A DNA stretch of 64,000 nucleotides. It comes from an uncultured Aquimonas sp. Lineage in GTDB: Bacteria > Pseudomonadota > Gammaproteobacteria > Xanthomonadales > Xanthomonadaceae. A program made the position numbers and the translations under genes. The stretch spans positions 21,549 through 85,548 of the forward strand of contig CAMLOR010000001.1 of the NCBI GenBank assembly GCA_946481615.1, given 5' to 3'. This document shows, one piece after another, positions 55,282 through 63,703 of this stretch. Numbering within the stretch: position 1 is the first letter of the stretch; each line of letters opens with the position of its first letter. The notes under the pieces were generated by a model. That model ran no database searches, was not told where the DNA came from, and was given only the letters and a program-made list of their open reading frames with translations.

Positions 55282-56054
55282 CAGCGCACGGCCACGCTCG
55301 CGTTGCGCGTGATCGCGTGCCCTGCCGCGTCGAGCGTCGCCACGACCTGATAGGTACCGGGCGGCAGTTCGCCGGGATACGCGGCCTCGAACTGCGTCGC
55401 TTCGCCGGGCAACAGGCGCTTGGCGGCGATCTGCATCCTGCCCTGCAGGCGTCCGTCGGCGGACAGGATCGCCACCACGCCGTCCGGAACCACCGGTTCC
55501 GTGCCGTCGTTGGCGACGTGCCAGCGCACGCGCAGGTCGTCGCTGGCGTCCGGTGGCGAAACCTCGAGCGCCTGCGCCTGCAGCGACACCGCGTCCGACA
55601 GCGCGAAGGTGAACAGCGTGCCGAGCGAGAGCAGCGCGCGCGCCTTGCCCGCCTGCACGGCTTCGGCGCCGCGCAGATACACGTTGACGGCGCGATGCGG
55701 CATCGACGGCGGCAGCGTCAGCGTGACCTGTACCTGCGCGCTCGAATGCGGCGGCACGGTCAGGCGCGGCTGCGAAAACACCGCGCTGGCAGCGATGCTG
55801 CCGGCCATGCGCCCCGCCTCGATCTCGCTGCGGCGGCCGTCCTGCACGATCACGTCGCGCGCTTCGAGCACGAACGGCAGCGCGACATCCGAATCGTTCT
55901 GCAGCGTCAGGGTTTGCGTCACGCCCTGCCCCGCGCTGCCCGCGAGCGGCACGACGGCGGGCGACAGCGTGATGGATTGGGCCTCGCAAGGCCGCGCCAC
56001 GGCGAAGAGCGCTGCGAGCGCGGCGAGTGCGCACAGCGCACGATGATTCGACAT
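55281..56054 (-). CDS. Pilus chaperone-like exported protein
   Basis: 257 residues with a signal peptide (about 1-25, ending CEAQ). The first domain has ITLSPAVVPLAGSAGQGVTQ, FSQPRLTVPPHSSAQVQVTL and LPPSMPHRAVNVYLRG, resembling the Ig-like N domain of periplasmic pilus chaperones. The second domain is beta-rich with a VRWHVANDGTEPVVPDGVVA-type segment. Which chaperone class is unclear; it lacks a confident classical G1 pattern. It is coupled to the usher-like gene by a 1-base TGATG overlap. Confidence 0.65.
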   Translation of the reverse strand: MSNHRALCALAALAALFAVARPCEAQSITLSPAVVPLAGSAGQGVTQTLTLQNDSDVALPFVLEARDVIVQDGRRSEIEAGRMAGSIAASAVFSQPRLTVPPHSSAQVQVTLTLPPSMPHRAVNVYLRGAEAVQAGKARALLSLGTLFTFALSDAVSLQAQALEVSPPDASDDLRVRWHVANDGTEPVVPDGVVAILSADGRLQGRMQIAAKRLLPGEATQFEAAYPGELPPGTYQVVATLDAAGHAITRNASVAVR

Positions 56055-56080
56055 CGGAAGAACTCCGTTGTTGCCGGACG

Positions 56081-56527
56081 TCAATCCGTCTCGGCGGTCC
56101 AAAGCAGATCGTCGAGGAACGGCCCGGGCTCGACCTCGCGCGGGACGATCACCTCGATCGCGTGGGAGACATTCGCCCCGATGCGATGCACCGGGTCGAT
56201 CAGACTCGGCATGGCAGAAAGCTCCACGCCGTCGACGCGCACCCGCACGCCCGGATGCGCCGCGGGCAGCGACACCCACACGCGCGCACTGACGGGTGCG
56301 GCGGGGCCGCCGTCGAGGCGCAGGAAGATGCGCTTGCGGATCACCGTGTCCGCGCCACCGGCACGCCGTCCGTGATCGGCCGCGACGCGCCCCAGATCCA
56401 GCACGCCGCGCCCCGCCGGTCCGGCCGTCTCGAAATGGAAGACGAGCGCCGAAGGCGGCGCCTGCCCGCGGACGGCGCACGCTATCAGCAGCCAACCCCG
56501 CAGCCGCGCGGTGCGCTGCATGCACAT
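56081..56527 (-). CDS. Small exported protein of the pilus locus
   Basis: 148 residues beginning MCMQRTARLRGWLLIACAV (a signal-like start; a second ATG is 6 bases later). The mature part is beta-rich (VFHFETAGPAGRGVLDLG, RVWVSLPAAHPGVRVRVDGV). It ends with a hydrophilic FLDDLLWTAETD. No family recognised. It lies between the pilin-like and chaperone-like genes, so a minor or tip subunit is the best guess. Confidence 0.55.
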   Translation of the reverse strand: MCMQRTARLRGWLLIACAVRGQAPPSALVFHFETAGPAGRGVLDLGRVAADHGRRAGGADTVIRKRIFLRLDGGPAAPVSARVWVSLPAAHPGVRVRVDGVELSAMPSLIDPVHRIGANVSHAIEVIVPREVEPGPFLDDLLWTAETD

Positions 56528-56537
56528 GGGGGGGTGG

Positions 56538-56560
56538 GCGGCCCGCACGTGGGGGGCCGC
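56538..56560 (-). terminator. Intercistronic hairpin after the pilin-like gene
   Basis: GCGGCCC (56538-56544), 9-base loop, GGGCCGC (56554-56560), directly after the pilin-like stop. It has no T-run. A stable hairpin here would give partial termination or protect the pilin message, as in many pilus operons where the main subunit is made in excess. Confidence 0.5.
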
Positions 56561-56570
56561 ACGTCCTGGC

Positions 56571-57092
56571 TCAGTTGGAAGAGGCGGTGAACGCGATCGT
56601 GTTGTCGATCGCGGCCGCGGCCGCCGAATCGGCCACGACGATGTCCCACGCATACGAACCGGTCGAACCGTAGGTGCCCGTGGAGGTCAGCGTGGTGGCG
56701 GCCGAGTCGCTCAGCGTGCTGCCGTTGAGCTTCCAGGTGATGCCGCTGCCGGGCGCTGCGCCCAACTGCGAGGTCAGCGTGTAGTCGGTGCTCGTCAGGT
56801 TGGCCTTGTCGACCTTCACGCCGACCGTCGAGGAGATCGTCCAGTCCGAAGCACCGCGCGCCAGCGTGAAGCCGGTGGGCGCCGAGCCGTACTTGGAGAT
56901 GTTGCCCAGTGCCGAGGTGGCGGCGTCGGTGCCGGTGCCGGACGTGGTGCCGCCGGCCGATTCGATCGTGAGGCTGATCGAGCTTTCCACCGTGCCGGTG
57001 ACCGTCAGCGTGCCGCTGGAGGTGGCGGCGTCGGCCGAAGCGGCGAAGGCCAGCAGCGAAGCGGCGATGGCCAGGGTGTGCATGTTCTTCAT
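56571..57092 (-). CDS. Pilin-like/fibre major subunit
   Basis: 173 residues. Signal peptide (TLAIAASLLAFAASADA). The mature chain is rich in Ser, Thr, Gly and Ala with beta-strand pattern: GTLTVTGTVESSISLTIES, a glycine-serine loop, GFTLARGASDWTISSTVGV, and a C-terminal strand AIDNTIAFTASSN. This is the size and composition of fimbrial subunits. AAGGAA precedes the ATG. It is the first gene after the c-di-GMP riboswitch, and so its expression is directly tied to c-di-GMP. Confidence 0.75.
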   Translation of the reverse strand: MKNMHTLAIAASLLAFAASADAATSSGTLTVTGTVESSISLTIESAGGTTSGTGTDAATSALGNISKYGSAPTGFTLARGASDWTISSTVGVKVDKANLTSTDYTLTSQLGAAPGSGITWKLNGSTLSDSAATTLTSTGTYGSTGSYAWDIVVADSAAAAAIDNTIAFTASSN

Positions 57093-57355
57093 GAGGATGT
57101 TCCTTGCGCAGGTTGACGTGAATCCCGAGACCCGAAGGCTTCGGGCAAGGCACACGATCGGGCGCGCGAAGCGCCCGGCCGCCGCGCGCGGACGAGGATG
57201 CGGCCCGGCACGCACGTGCGCGCCGGTCGAACCGGTGAGTCACAGATGGGAGCGATGCCACCTGTGCCTGGTCGTTCGTGCAGCCCCGCACTGCGTGCGG
57301 ATACGGCAACCCGGCACAAGGGCGCCGTCGGGCGACGGCGACTTTGCTGGTTGCG
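57093..57355 (-). other. Leader between riboswitch and pilin-like gene
   Basis: About 260 bases. An 8-bp perfect hairpin, CGCCGTCG with a 2-base loop (57323-57340), lies right after the riboswitch and may be its expression platform. No gene is seen in the rest. Confidence 0.45.
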
Positions 57356-57460
57356 TTCGGTAACCCCGCTACCATTGATGTGCCCTTGCGGACGCATCGG
57401 CAGGCCGGAAGCTTTGCGTCACCACCTTTCGATGGTTTTGCCGTTGTCGTGCAGGGCGGA
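57356..57460 (-). ncRNA. c-di-GMP-I (GEMM-I) riboswitch
   Basis: On the minus strand the consensus blocks occur in order: GGCAAAACC, CGAAAGGTGG, TGACGCAAAGC (the key GACGCAAAGC core), CCGGCCTG, then GGTAGCGGGGTTACCG. The last and core blocks are nearly identical to the Vibrio cholerae Vc2 aptamer. The tetraloop GAAA and its receptor-like segment fit too. The aptamer is about 265 bases before the pilin-like start on the same strand. Whether ligand turns expression on or off cannot be read with certainty. Confidence 0.95.
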
Positions 57461-57550
57461 TTGTAGGTTGCGCCGCGCGGCGCTCTTCGCGCGGGCCATC
57501 ACACTACGGATTTGTTTGCCGCGATTCACAATCGCGCGCAGGCTCCGCAG

Positions 57551-58588
57551 CTACGACTCGATCTGCTCTGCTGTCGCGCTCGGCGTGGGCGCGGACAACC
57601 GATGCACCGCGCCCGCCGCGACGCCGAACCAGCGCCGGCAGGCATGCTGGAAACCGGCCGGTTCCGAGAAGCCGAGCAGATAAGCCACTTCACTCGCGCC
57701 CATGCCGCGGCGCAGATGTTCGCGTGCCAGATCGCGCCGCGTTTCGTCGAGCAGGGCGCGGAAGGTGTGGCCTTCGGCACCGAGCCGGTCGCGCAGCGCC
57801 GGCACGCCCGTCGCGAGCAACTCGGCCGTGGCGCGCATCGTCGGCGTGCGGCCCTGCAGCAGCTCGCTGGTGAGGCAGGCACGCGTGCGATCCGACCAGC
57901 CCGGCTCGGGCGTCTGCAGGCTGTATTGCGAGATCACGCGCTCGAGCACTTCGCGCAGGTAGGCGTCGCTGGTCGGCAGCGGCCAGTGCAACGTCGACGA
58001 CTCGAACACCACCGCATTGCGCGGCGCATGGAATTGCGGCGCCACGCCGAACGTCGCGACGTAGGCCTCCATCGCCGCCGCGGGGGCCGCACGCAACTGC
58101 ACCGCGACGTAGGGCAGCAGGCGTCCCAGCGCATGGCTCATCAGGCGCCGGATCAGCGCGAAGTAGTGCTCGATGATCCAGGGGATCTCCGGCACCGCGT
58201 GCTCGCAGTGATAAACCACCGCCGTGGTGTCGCCCTCGGCCTCCATGCGCAGGCGCTCCATCGGACTGAGCACCGAGTAGCAATGGCAGCACGCGGCGAA
58301 CGCCGCGCCGACGGTGTCCGAGCGCAGGGCCACGTGCGAGATCACGTGCATCTGGCCGGCCGGGAAACGCTGGTTGAGCACGAGCCCGACCTCGGGCACG
58401 TACTGCGCGGCGCGGCGCCACAGTTCGGCCAGCTCCCGCCACGGCATGCGCAGATCGGGCGAGTTGAGTCCGGCGCGCGAGACGCGAGCGGCGGCCAGCA
58501 CGTCGTCGCTCGCCGCACCGTGTTCGTCCAGCAGGGCGACGAGGAAACGCGGAGTGATCGAACTGGACGTGGCCTGCCGCATGGACAT
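57551..58588 (-). CDS. AraC-family transcriptional regulator (arabinose-binding-domain type)
   Basis: 345 residues. The N-terminal domain (about 20-210) is of the Arabinose_bd type found in OruR/ArgR-like AraC proteins. The C-terminal double HTH (about 245-335) has TMRATAELLATGVPALRDRL and VAYLLGFSEPAGFQHACRRWFG. It is divergent from the large subtilase (161 bases between starts) with two AraC-type direct repeats in between, so it probably controls the protease and itself. A second ATG 6 bases downstream (58582) may be the true start. Confidence 0.88.
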   Translation of the reverse strand: MSMRQATSSSITPRFLVALLDEHGAASDDVLAAARVSRAGLNSPDLRMPWRELAELWRRAAQYVPEVGLVLNQRFPAGQMHVISHVALRSDTVGAAFAACCHCYSVLSPMERLRMEAEGDTTAVVYHCEHAVPEIPWIIEHYFALIRRLMSHALGRLLPYVAVQLRAAPAAAMEAYVATFGVAPQFHAPRNAVVFESSTLHWPLPTSDAYLREVLERVISQYSLQTPEPGWSDRTRACLTSELLQGRTPTMRATAELLATGVPALRDRLGAEGHTFRALLDETRRDLAREHLRRGMGASEVAYLLGFSEPAGFQHACRRWFGVAAGAVHRLSAPTPSATAEQIES

Positions 58589-58619
58589 CTCGAATCACGA
58601 TTTGGCGCAACTCGAATCA
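58589..58619. promoter_or_regulatory. Direct repeats (AraC half-sites) between regulator and subtilase genes
   Basis: CTCGAATCA occurs at 58589-58597 and again at 58611-58619, 22 bases apart (about two DNA turns), as expected for two half-sites of an AraC dimer. They lie directly before the regulator start and 130 bases before the protease. Confidence 0.6.
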
Positions 58620-58749
58620 TCGACCCGGCCGCGACCGGCTGTCTATCGTTGCGCCCGGCTCCGGCAGTCCCAAGCCGCGCCGGTCATCGGCGCGGTCCTC
58701 ACGTGCAGCAGCAAGAAGCGGAACCCGCGCGGTTCCGCCGGGAGATTCC

Positions 58750-61700
58750 ATGGTCCGTTCCGTCACCTCCAGCGCCGCCGTCGCGACCGCGCTGATTTTC
58801 GCTTTGCTCACCGCTGTCGCCGGCGCGGCCACGCCGCTGCAGGTGAAGCAGATTCCCGCCGAACGGCTGCACAAGAGCGAGTCGCGCCTCGCGCCGCAAC
58901 CCGACGCCGGCCCCGGCCACAGACGCCCGGGCGGAAGGAACCAGCAAGTCGAACGATCGAGCCGCGCGAAATTCCGGCCCGAACCTGAGCGCACCGGCAC
59001 CGATGTCTACATCGTGCGTTTGCGCGATCTGCCGGTGGCGACCTACGACGGCCGCGTGCTCGGCTTCGCCGCGACGGCCAAAAGCCTCGCGGGCAAGAGC
59101 ACGCCGGCCGCGGCCAAGGCGGCCGCCACCGCCTACCGCGGCTATCTGCGCGACAAGCAGCAACGCGCGATCGCCCACGCGCGCCGTCTCGGCGTGCGCG
59201 GCGCCGTGCGCCGCCAGCTCACCGAAGGATTGAATGCCTTCAGCCTCGAGATGACGCAGTCGCAAGCACAGGCGCTCGCACGCCTGCCGCAGATCGCGCA
59301 GGTGCAGCGCTCCACGCTGCGTCCGATGCAGACCGACCGCGGCCCGGCCTTCGTCGGTGCGCCGGCGGTGTGGAACGGCAGCACCTCCAGCGCCCTTCCC
59401 TTCAAGGGCGAAGGCATGGTGATCGGCATCATCGATTCGGGCGCCAACACCGACCATCCCTCTTTCGCCGCGGTGGGCGGCGACGGCTACGTGCACGTCA
59501 ATCCGCGCGGCGCGGGCAACTATCTCGGCGATTGCGCGACGGGGGCGGCGACCTGCAACAACAAGCTGATCGGCGTCTGGAGCTGGCCCGTCATCACCGA
59601 CGATTTCGAAGGCGTGCGTCCGCCCAGCGGCGAGGATTACAACGGCCACGGCAGCCACACCGCGAGCACCGCGGCAGGCAACGTCGTGCACGACGCGCCG
59701 CTGCTCGGCGGCTCGCTCGGCGATGGCGACGGCGTGCCGACCGGCTTCGAATTCGACACCGTGTCGGGCGTGGCGCCGCATGCGAACCTCATCAGCTACC
59801 AGGTCTGCTTTCCCAACGGCGGCTGCCCCGATGAGGCGATCGTCACGGCCATCGACCAGGCCATCCAGGACGGTGTCGACGTCATCAATTTCTCGATCGG
59901 CGGCGGCGAACGCCAGCCGTGGCAAGACGTCATCGCGCTGGCCTTCCTCTCGGCGCGCGAAGCGGGCATCGCGGTCGCGGCGTCCGCCGGCAACGCGGGC
60001 CCGAACTTCTACACCCTCTCGCACGTCGCGCCCTGGTATCTCGCGGTGGCGGCCAGCACGCACGATCGCGTGCTCGACATCCCGATGAAGACGCTGGCAC
60101 TGAGCGGCGGCGCCACCGCGCCGCCGGAGTTCCCGACCTTCTCCTGGACCGAATACGGCGGCATTTCCGCGGCGGGCATCACCGGCACGCTGGTCGACGC
60201 CGCCGACTTCGGCGACGAACGGTGCGCCGCGCCGTTCGCCCCGGGTACCTTCACCGCGGGCCAGATCGTGGTGTGCAAGCGCGGCACCAATGCGCGCGTG
60301 TCCAAGGCCGCCAACGTGAAGGCCGGCGGCGCCGGTGGCTTCGTGCTGGTCAACGCCGGCTATCCGGACGACGAAGACGATCTGGTCAACGACGTCTATC
60401 CCCTGCCCGGCATCCAGCTGCGCTCCTTCGACGGCACCGCGCTGCTGGCGTGGATGGCCGACGGCGGCACGAACCACGGCGCGACGATTTCGGCCACGAC
60501 CATCACCGCCACGCTCGACCCGGCGGCGGGCGACAAGCTCGCGGACTTCTCCTCGCGCGGCCCGGCGGCGAGCTTCGGCGGCCACCTTGCGCCCGGCATC
60601 AGCGCGCCCGGCGTCGACATCTTCGGCGCCTACGCCGACGAGCATCCCTTCCACCCCGACAGCGCGCTGTCGCGCGATTGGGAACTGCTCGGCGGCACCT
60701 CGATGGCGAGCCCGCACGTGGCGGGCGCGATGGCGCTGGTGCGCCAGGCGCATCCGGACTGGAGCGCGGCGGAAGTGCAATCGGCCCTGCAGATGACCGC
60801 GACCGAAACCGTGATCCACGGCGAGACGCCGTGGAGCGCGGGCCGGCCCGCCGGCACCTACCGCGCCGGCGCCGGCCGCCTGGACGTGGCGGCGGCCGTC
60901 GACGCGGGCCTCGTGATGCACGAAACCGCGGCCAACTTCGGCCTGGCCGATCCCGACAACGGCGGCGACGTGCTGCAGCTCAACCTGCCGCAGCTGGTGA
61001 ACAGCCATTGCCGCGACGTGTGCAGCTGGATCCGCACCGTGCGCGCCACGCGCGACGGCACCTGGAACGTGACCGCCGGCGACTGGACCTTCGACCGCTG
61101 GTCCACCGGCGAGGGCGAGCATCCGCAGAACGGCATCAAGTTCGAGGTCTTTCCGTCGACCTTCACGCTGGCGGCCGGCGAAACCCGCACCCTGCTGCTG
61201 CGCGCCGATCTCTCCGACGCGCAGTTCCGCAGCAACGGTTACGACCACGTCCTCACGTCCGAAGAGCTCGAACTGTGGAGCAAGGTGATCTTCACCGCGA
61301 CCGACCCTTCGATCCCGGCGTCGCACTGGCCGATCTCCGTCAACTTCGATCACGGCGCCCTGCCCAAGACGCTGGAGCTGACGGCGTATCGCGACGAGGG
61401 CTCGTACCGCCTCGACGGCCTGCAGCTGCCCGCGCTCGCCGCTACGAGCTACCGCGGCTACGGCCTGGTGCGGGCGCAGACCGAAGAGCTGGTGCTGCAT
61501 CAGGACATCGACCACATTCCGCCGATGTTCGACGGCGACTTCGGCAACGACAACACGCGCCTGACGCTGATCGACGTGCCGGAAGACACCGCGCGCCTGG
61601 TGGTCGACGTGCTCGCCAACGTGTCCAGCACGACGGACGTCGCCTGGAAGCGCGGTTGGGCCACGGTGTATATCGGCCTGGACGCCAACGACAACGGCGA

Positions 61701-63612
61701 GATGGATTACGAAGACGAAGTGCTGTGCATCTCCACCACGGAGGTCGAGCTCAACTACTGCAGCCTCACCCGCCCCGATGCGGGCAAGTACTGGATCTTC
61801 GTCAATAACGTGCGCACGGGGCTCGCCGACCTCGAGCCGGAGGACATCGTCGATACCTACCGCATCGCCACCGCCGTCGTGCCGGGCAGCTTCGGCAACG
61901 ATCTGCAGATCGGCGGACCGGCGTCGACCACCGGAACCCCGGTCGACCTCGACGTGAACTGGACGCTGCCCCCGATGGCGCCGGGCGACGTGGCGTACGG
62001 CGCTTTCGACGTGGGGGCGGCGAACGCGCCGGGCAGCGTCGGCTTCGTGCCGGTGAAGATCACGCGCGGCCTCGACGACGTCAGCATGACGGTGAGCCAG
62101 ACGCGCGCCCGCGTGGGCGATGTCATCGACGTGGCGGTACACGTGCGCGAGAACCTCAGCGGCGCCGATCGCGATTTCGCGCTCGATTCCTTCCTGCCCG
62201 CCGGCCTGACCCTGGTGCCCGGCTCGGTGCACGTGAACAACCCGGAGCAGCGCCCCAACCTGAGCGTGGCGGGCGACACGATCCGCATCGCCGGCACGCA
62301 GCCCGATTCGGAACACTGGGAGCGCGACTATCTCGTCACCACCAGCGCCACCGATGCGCTCTGCCGCACGCCGATCTTCAGCGCCAACGGCCGCGTCAGC
62401 GAAGGCGGCTTCGTCGGACTGGTGAAGCGCTTCGGCCTGCTGCCGAACTTCGGCGGGCACGCCGATTTCTACGGCACCGAAGCGGTGACGATCGCGCTGG
62501 CCGACTATTGGGGCGACAAAGGCCGCTACTCGCTCTACAACAACGACGAATTCCTCTCCTACCCGGAGCTGCGCGTCTCGCCGCAGGGCTGGGTGATCAT
62601 GGAACCGAACTTCGGCGACACCATGTTCATCCACCAGCAGTTCCCCTACCTCACCCTGCCCTACACGCCGATGATCGGCGTGCTGTGGAAAGGCACGGCG
62701 GAAGGCGGCGGCTGGCTGGGCCCGAGCGCGGCGAATGTCCTGAGCACGCCGCTCGACACCTCGAGCTTCGATCTGGACCAGGTGAGCGGCATGACGCTGG
62801 CCTACGGCACGAACACCCATGACCTGGTGATCGAATGGGTCGGCGCGCGCACCGAGCACATGGATTTCGACCTCGGCACCACGACCACGCTCGACGACCG
62901 CTACGACTTCGACCTGTTGCTCAACCGCGATCACCGCTTCGGCGAAGGCGAGTTCGAGATCCAGATGGCCTACGACAACCTCGACTTCGGCACGCAGGGC
63001 GGCCAGGGCTCGATCGGCGTGCAGGGCTACCACGGTCCGCTCACCGCCTTCGGTCCGCTGCGCGGCGATCTGGCGACGGACTATGCCTACGACGATCTGC
63101 AGGACAAGCTCGCCGACGATCTGGTCGTTTGCTACGACTACCGCGGTCCGGAATCGTCGCAATACGACCTGCGCTTCCAGGTGCGCGTCAGCGAATTCGC
63201 TAGCGGCGGCGATCTGGTGCTCGGCTTCACCAGCGAGATCGAAGGCATGGCCACGCGCACCGTCGAGGCCAACATCGAAGTGGCGGGCAATCTCGTGCTG
63301 GCGGACATGGCCGATCGCAACGTGGTGGAAAACACCGTGCTCGCCGGCATTCCCGTGCTGTACCAGGACGGCGACGCCGGCCCCAATATCGTCACGGTGT
63401 CCGGCGAACACGTGACGGCGATCGTGCACGGCCATGGCCCCGGCGACACCTTCGATCTGGTGCCCGAGACGAATTTCGAAGGCACGACGACGGTCACCGT
63501 CACCGTGAGCGATGCGTCGAATCCCGCGGACCGCGCATCGACGACCTTCCTGCTCACCGTGACGCCGGGCGTGAATCTCGCGCCGCGGATCTTCGCCGAC
63601 GGCTTCGATTGA
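58750..63612 (+). CDS. Large secreted subtilisin-like protease (S8) with PA domain
   Basis: 1620 residues. Signal peptide (about 1-26) and an I9-type propeptide (about 80-200, DVYIVRLRDLP). The S8 triad is Asp229 in GIIDSGANTDH, His300 in GHGSHTAST and Ser651 in GGTSMASPHVAG; the long gap between His and Ser holds a PA domain (about 440-590). After 700 there are beta-sandwich domains, among them Fn3-like and DUF11-like regions (PAGLTLVPGSVHVNN). The very end is RIFADGFD, a form common at the C termini of secreted proteins in this bacterial group. A GGGAG site precedes the ATG. It degrades extracellular protein. Confidence 0.9.
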   Translation: MVRSVTSSAAVATALIFALLTAVAGAATPLQVKQIPAERLHKSESRLAPQPDAGPGHRRPGGRNQQVERSSRAKFRPEPERTGTDVYIVRLRDLPVATYDGRVLGFAATAKSLAGKSTPAAAKAAATAYRGYLRDKQQRAIAHARRLGVRGAVRRQLTEGLNAFSLEMTQSQAQALARLPQIAQVQRSTLRPMQTDRGPAFVGAPAVWNGSTSSALPFKGEGMVIGIIDSGANTDHPSFAAVGGDGYVHVNPRGAGNYLGDCATGAATCNNKLIGVWSWPVITDDFEGVRPPSGEDYNGHGSHTASTAAGNVVHDAPLLGGSLGDGDGVPTGFEFDTVSGVAPHANLISYQVCFPNGGCPDEAIVTAIDQAIQDGVDVINFSIGGGERQPWQDVIALAFLSAREAGIAVAASAGNAGPNFYTLSHVAPWYLAVAASTHDRVLDIPMKTLALSGGATAPPEFPTFSWTEYGGISAAGITGTLVDAADFGDERCAAPFAPGTFTAGQIVVCKRGTNARVSKAANVKAGGAGGFVLVNAGYPDDEDDLVNDVYPLPGIQLRSFDGTALLAWMADGGTNHGATISATTITATLDPAAGDKLADFSSRGPAASFGGHLAPGISAPGVDIFGAYADEHPFHPDSALSRDWELLGGTSMASPHVAGAMALVRQAHPDWSAAEVQSALQMTATETVIHGETPWSAGRPAGTYRAGAGRLDVAAAVDAGLVMHETAANFGLADPDNGGDVLQLNLPQLVNSHCRDVCSWIRTVRATRDGTWNVTAGDWTFDRWSTGEGEHPQNGIKFEVFPSTFTLAAGETRTLLLRADLSDAQFRSNGYDHVLTSEELELWSKVIFTATDPSIPASHWPISVNFDHGALPKTLELTAYRDEGSYRLDGLQLPALAATSYRGYGLVRAQTEELVLHQDIDHIPPMFDGDFGNDNTRLTLIDVPEDTARLVVDVLANVSSTTDVAWKRGWATVYIGLDANDNGEMDYEDEVLCISTTEVELNYCSLTRPDAGKYWIFVNNVRTGLADLEPEDIVDTYRIATAVVPGSFGNDLQIGGPASTTGTPVDLDVNWTLPPMAPGDVAYGAFDVGAANAPGSVGFVPVKITRGLDDVSMTVSQTRARVGDVIDVAVHVRENLSGADRDFALDSFLPAGLTLVPGSVHVNNPEQRPNLSVAGDTIRIAGTQPDSEHWERDYLVTTSATDALCRTPIFSANGRVSEGGFVGLVKRFGLLPNFGGHADFYGTEAVTIALADYWGDKGRYSLYNNDEFLSYPELRVSPQGWVIMEPNFGDTMFIHQQFPYLTLPYTPMIGVLWKGTAEGGGWLGPSAANVLSTPLDTSSFDLDQVSGMTLAYGTNTHDLVIEWVGARTEHMDFDLGTTTTLDDRYDFDLLLNRDHRFGEGEFEIQMAYDNLDFGTQGGQGSIGVQGYHGPLTAFGPLRGDLATDYAYDDLQDKLADDLVVCYDYRGPESSQYDLRFQVRVSEFASGGDLVLGFTSEIEGMATRTVEANIEVAGNLVLADMADRNVVENTVLAGIPVLYQDGDAGPNIVTVSGEHVTAIVHGHGPGDTFDLVPETNFEGTTTVTVTVSDASNPADRASTTFLLTVTPGVNLAPRIFADGFD

Positions 63613-63618
63613 TCATCG

Positions 63619-63699
63619 CGTCGTCCCCGCGCGGGAGGAAGCCAGGTGCCGGCCACTGCGATGTGCTCGCACCTGGGTTCCCGCCTCGCGGGAACGACG
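63619..63699. repeat. Long imperfect palindrome (REP-like) between convergent genes
   Basis: Two 31-base arms (63619-63649 and 63669-63699) pair at 26 positions; outer arm sequence CGTCGT, inner GGTGC. The core resembles the CCCGCG/CGCGGG palindromes that are scattered through many proteobacterial genomes. Placed between the protease and EAL gene ends, it may also terminate both. Confidence 0.65.
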
Positions 63700-63703
63700 G
63701 TGT

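Noticed and set aside
58699..63435. Very long open frame (over 1500 codons) on the minus strand opposite the subtilase gene
   Set aside because: It is a mirror of GC-rich codon use. The plus-strand frame has signal peptide, catalytic motifs and domains; the minus frame has none.
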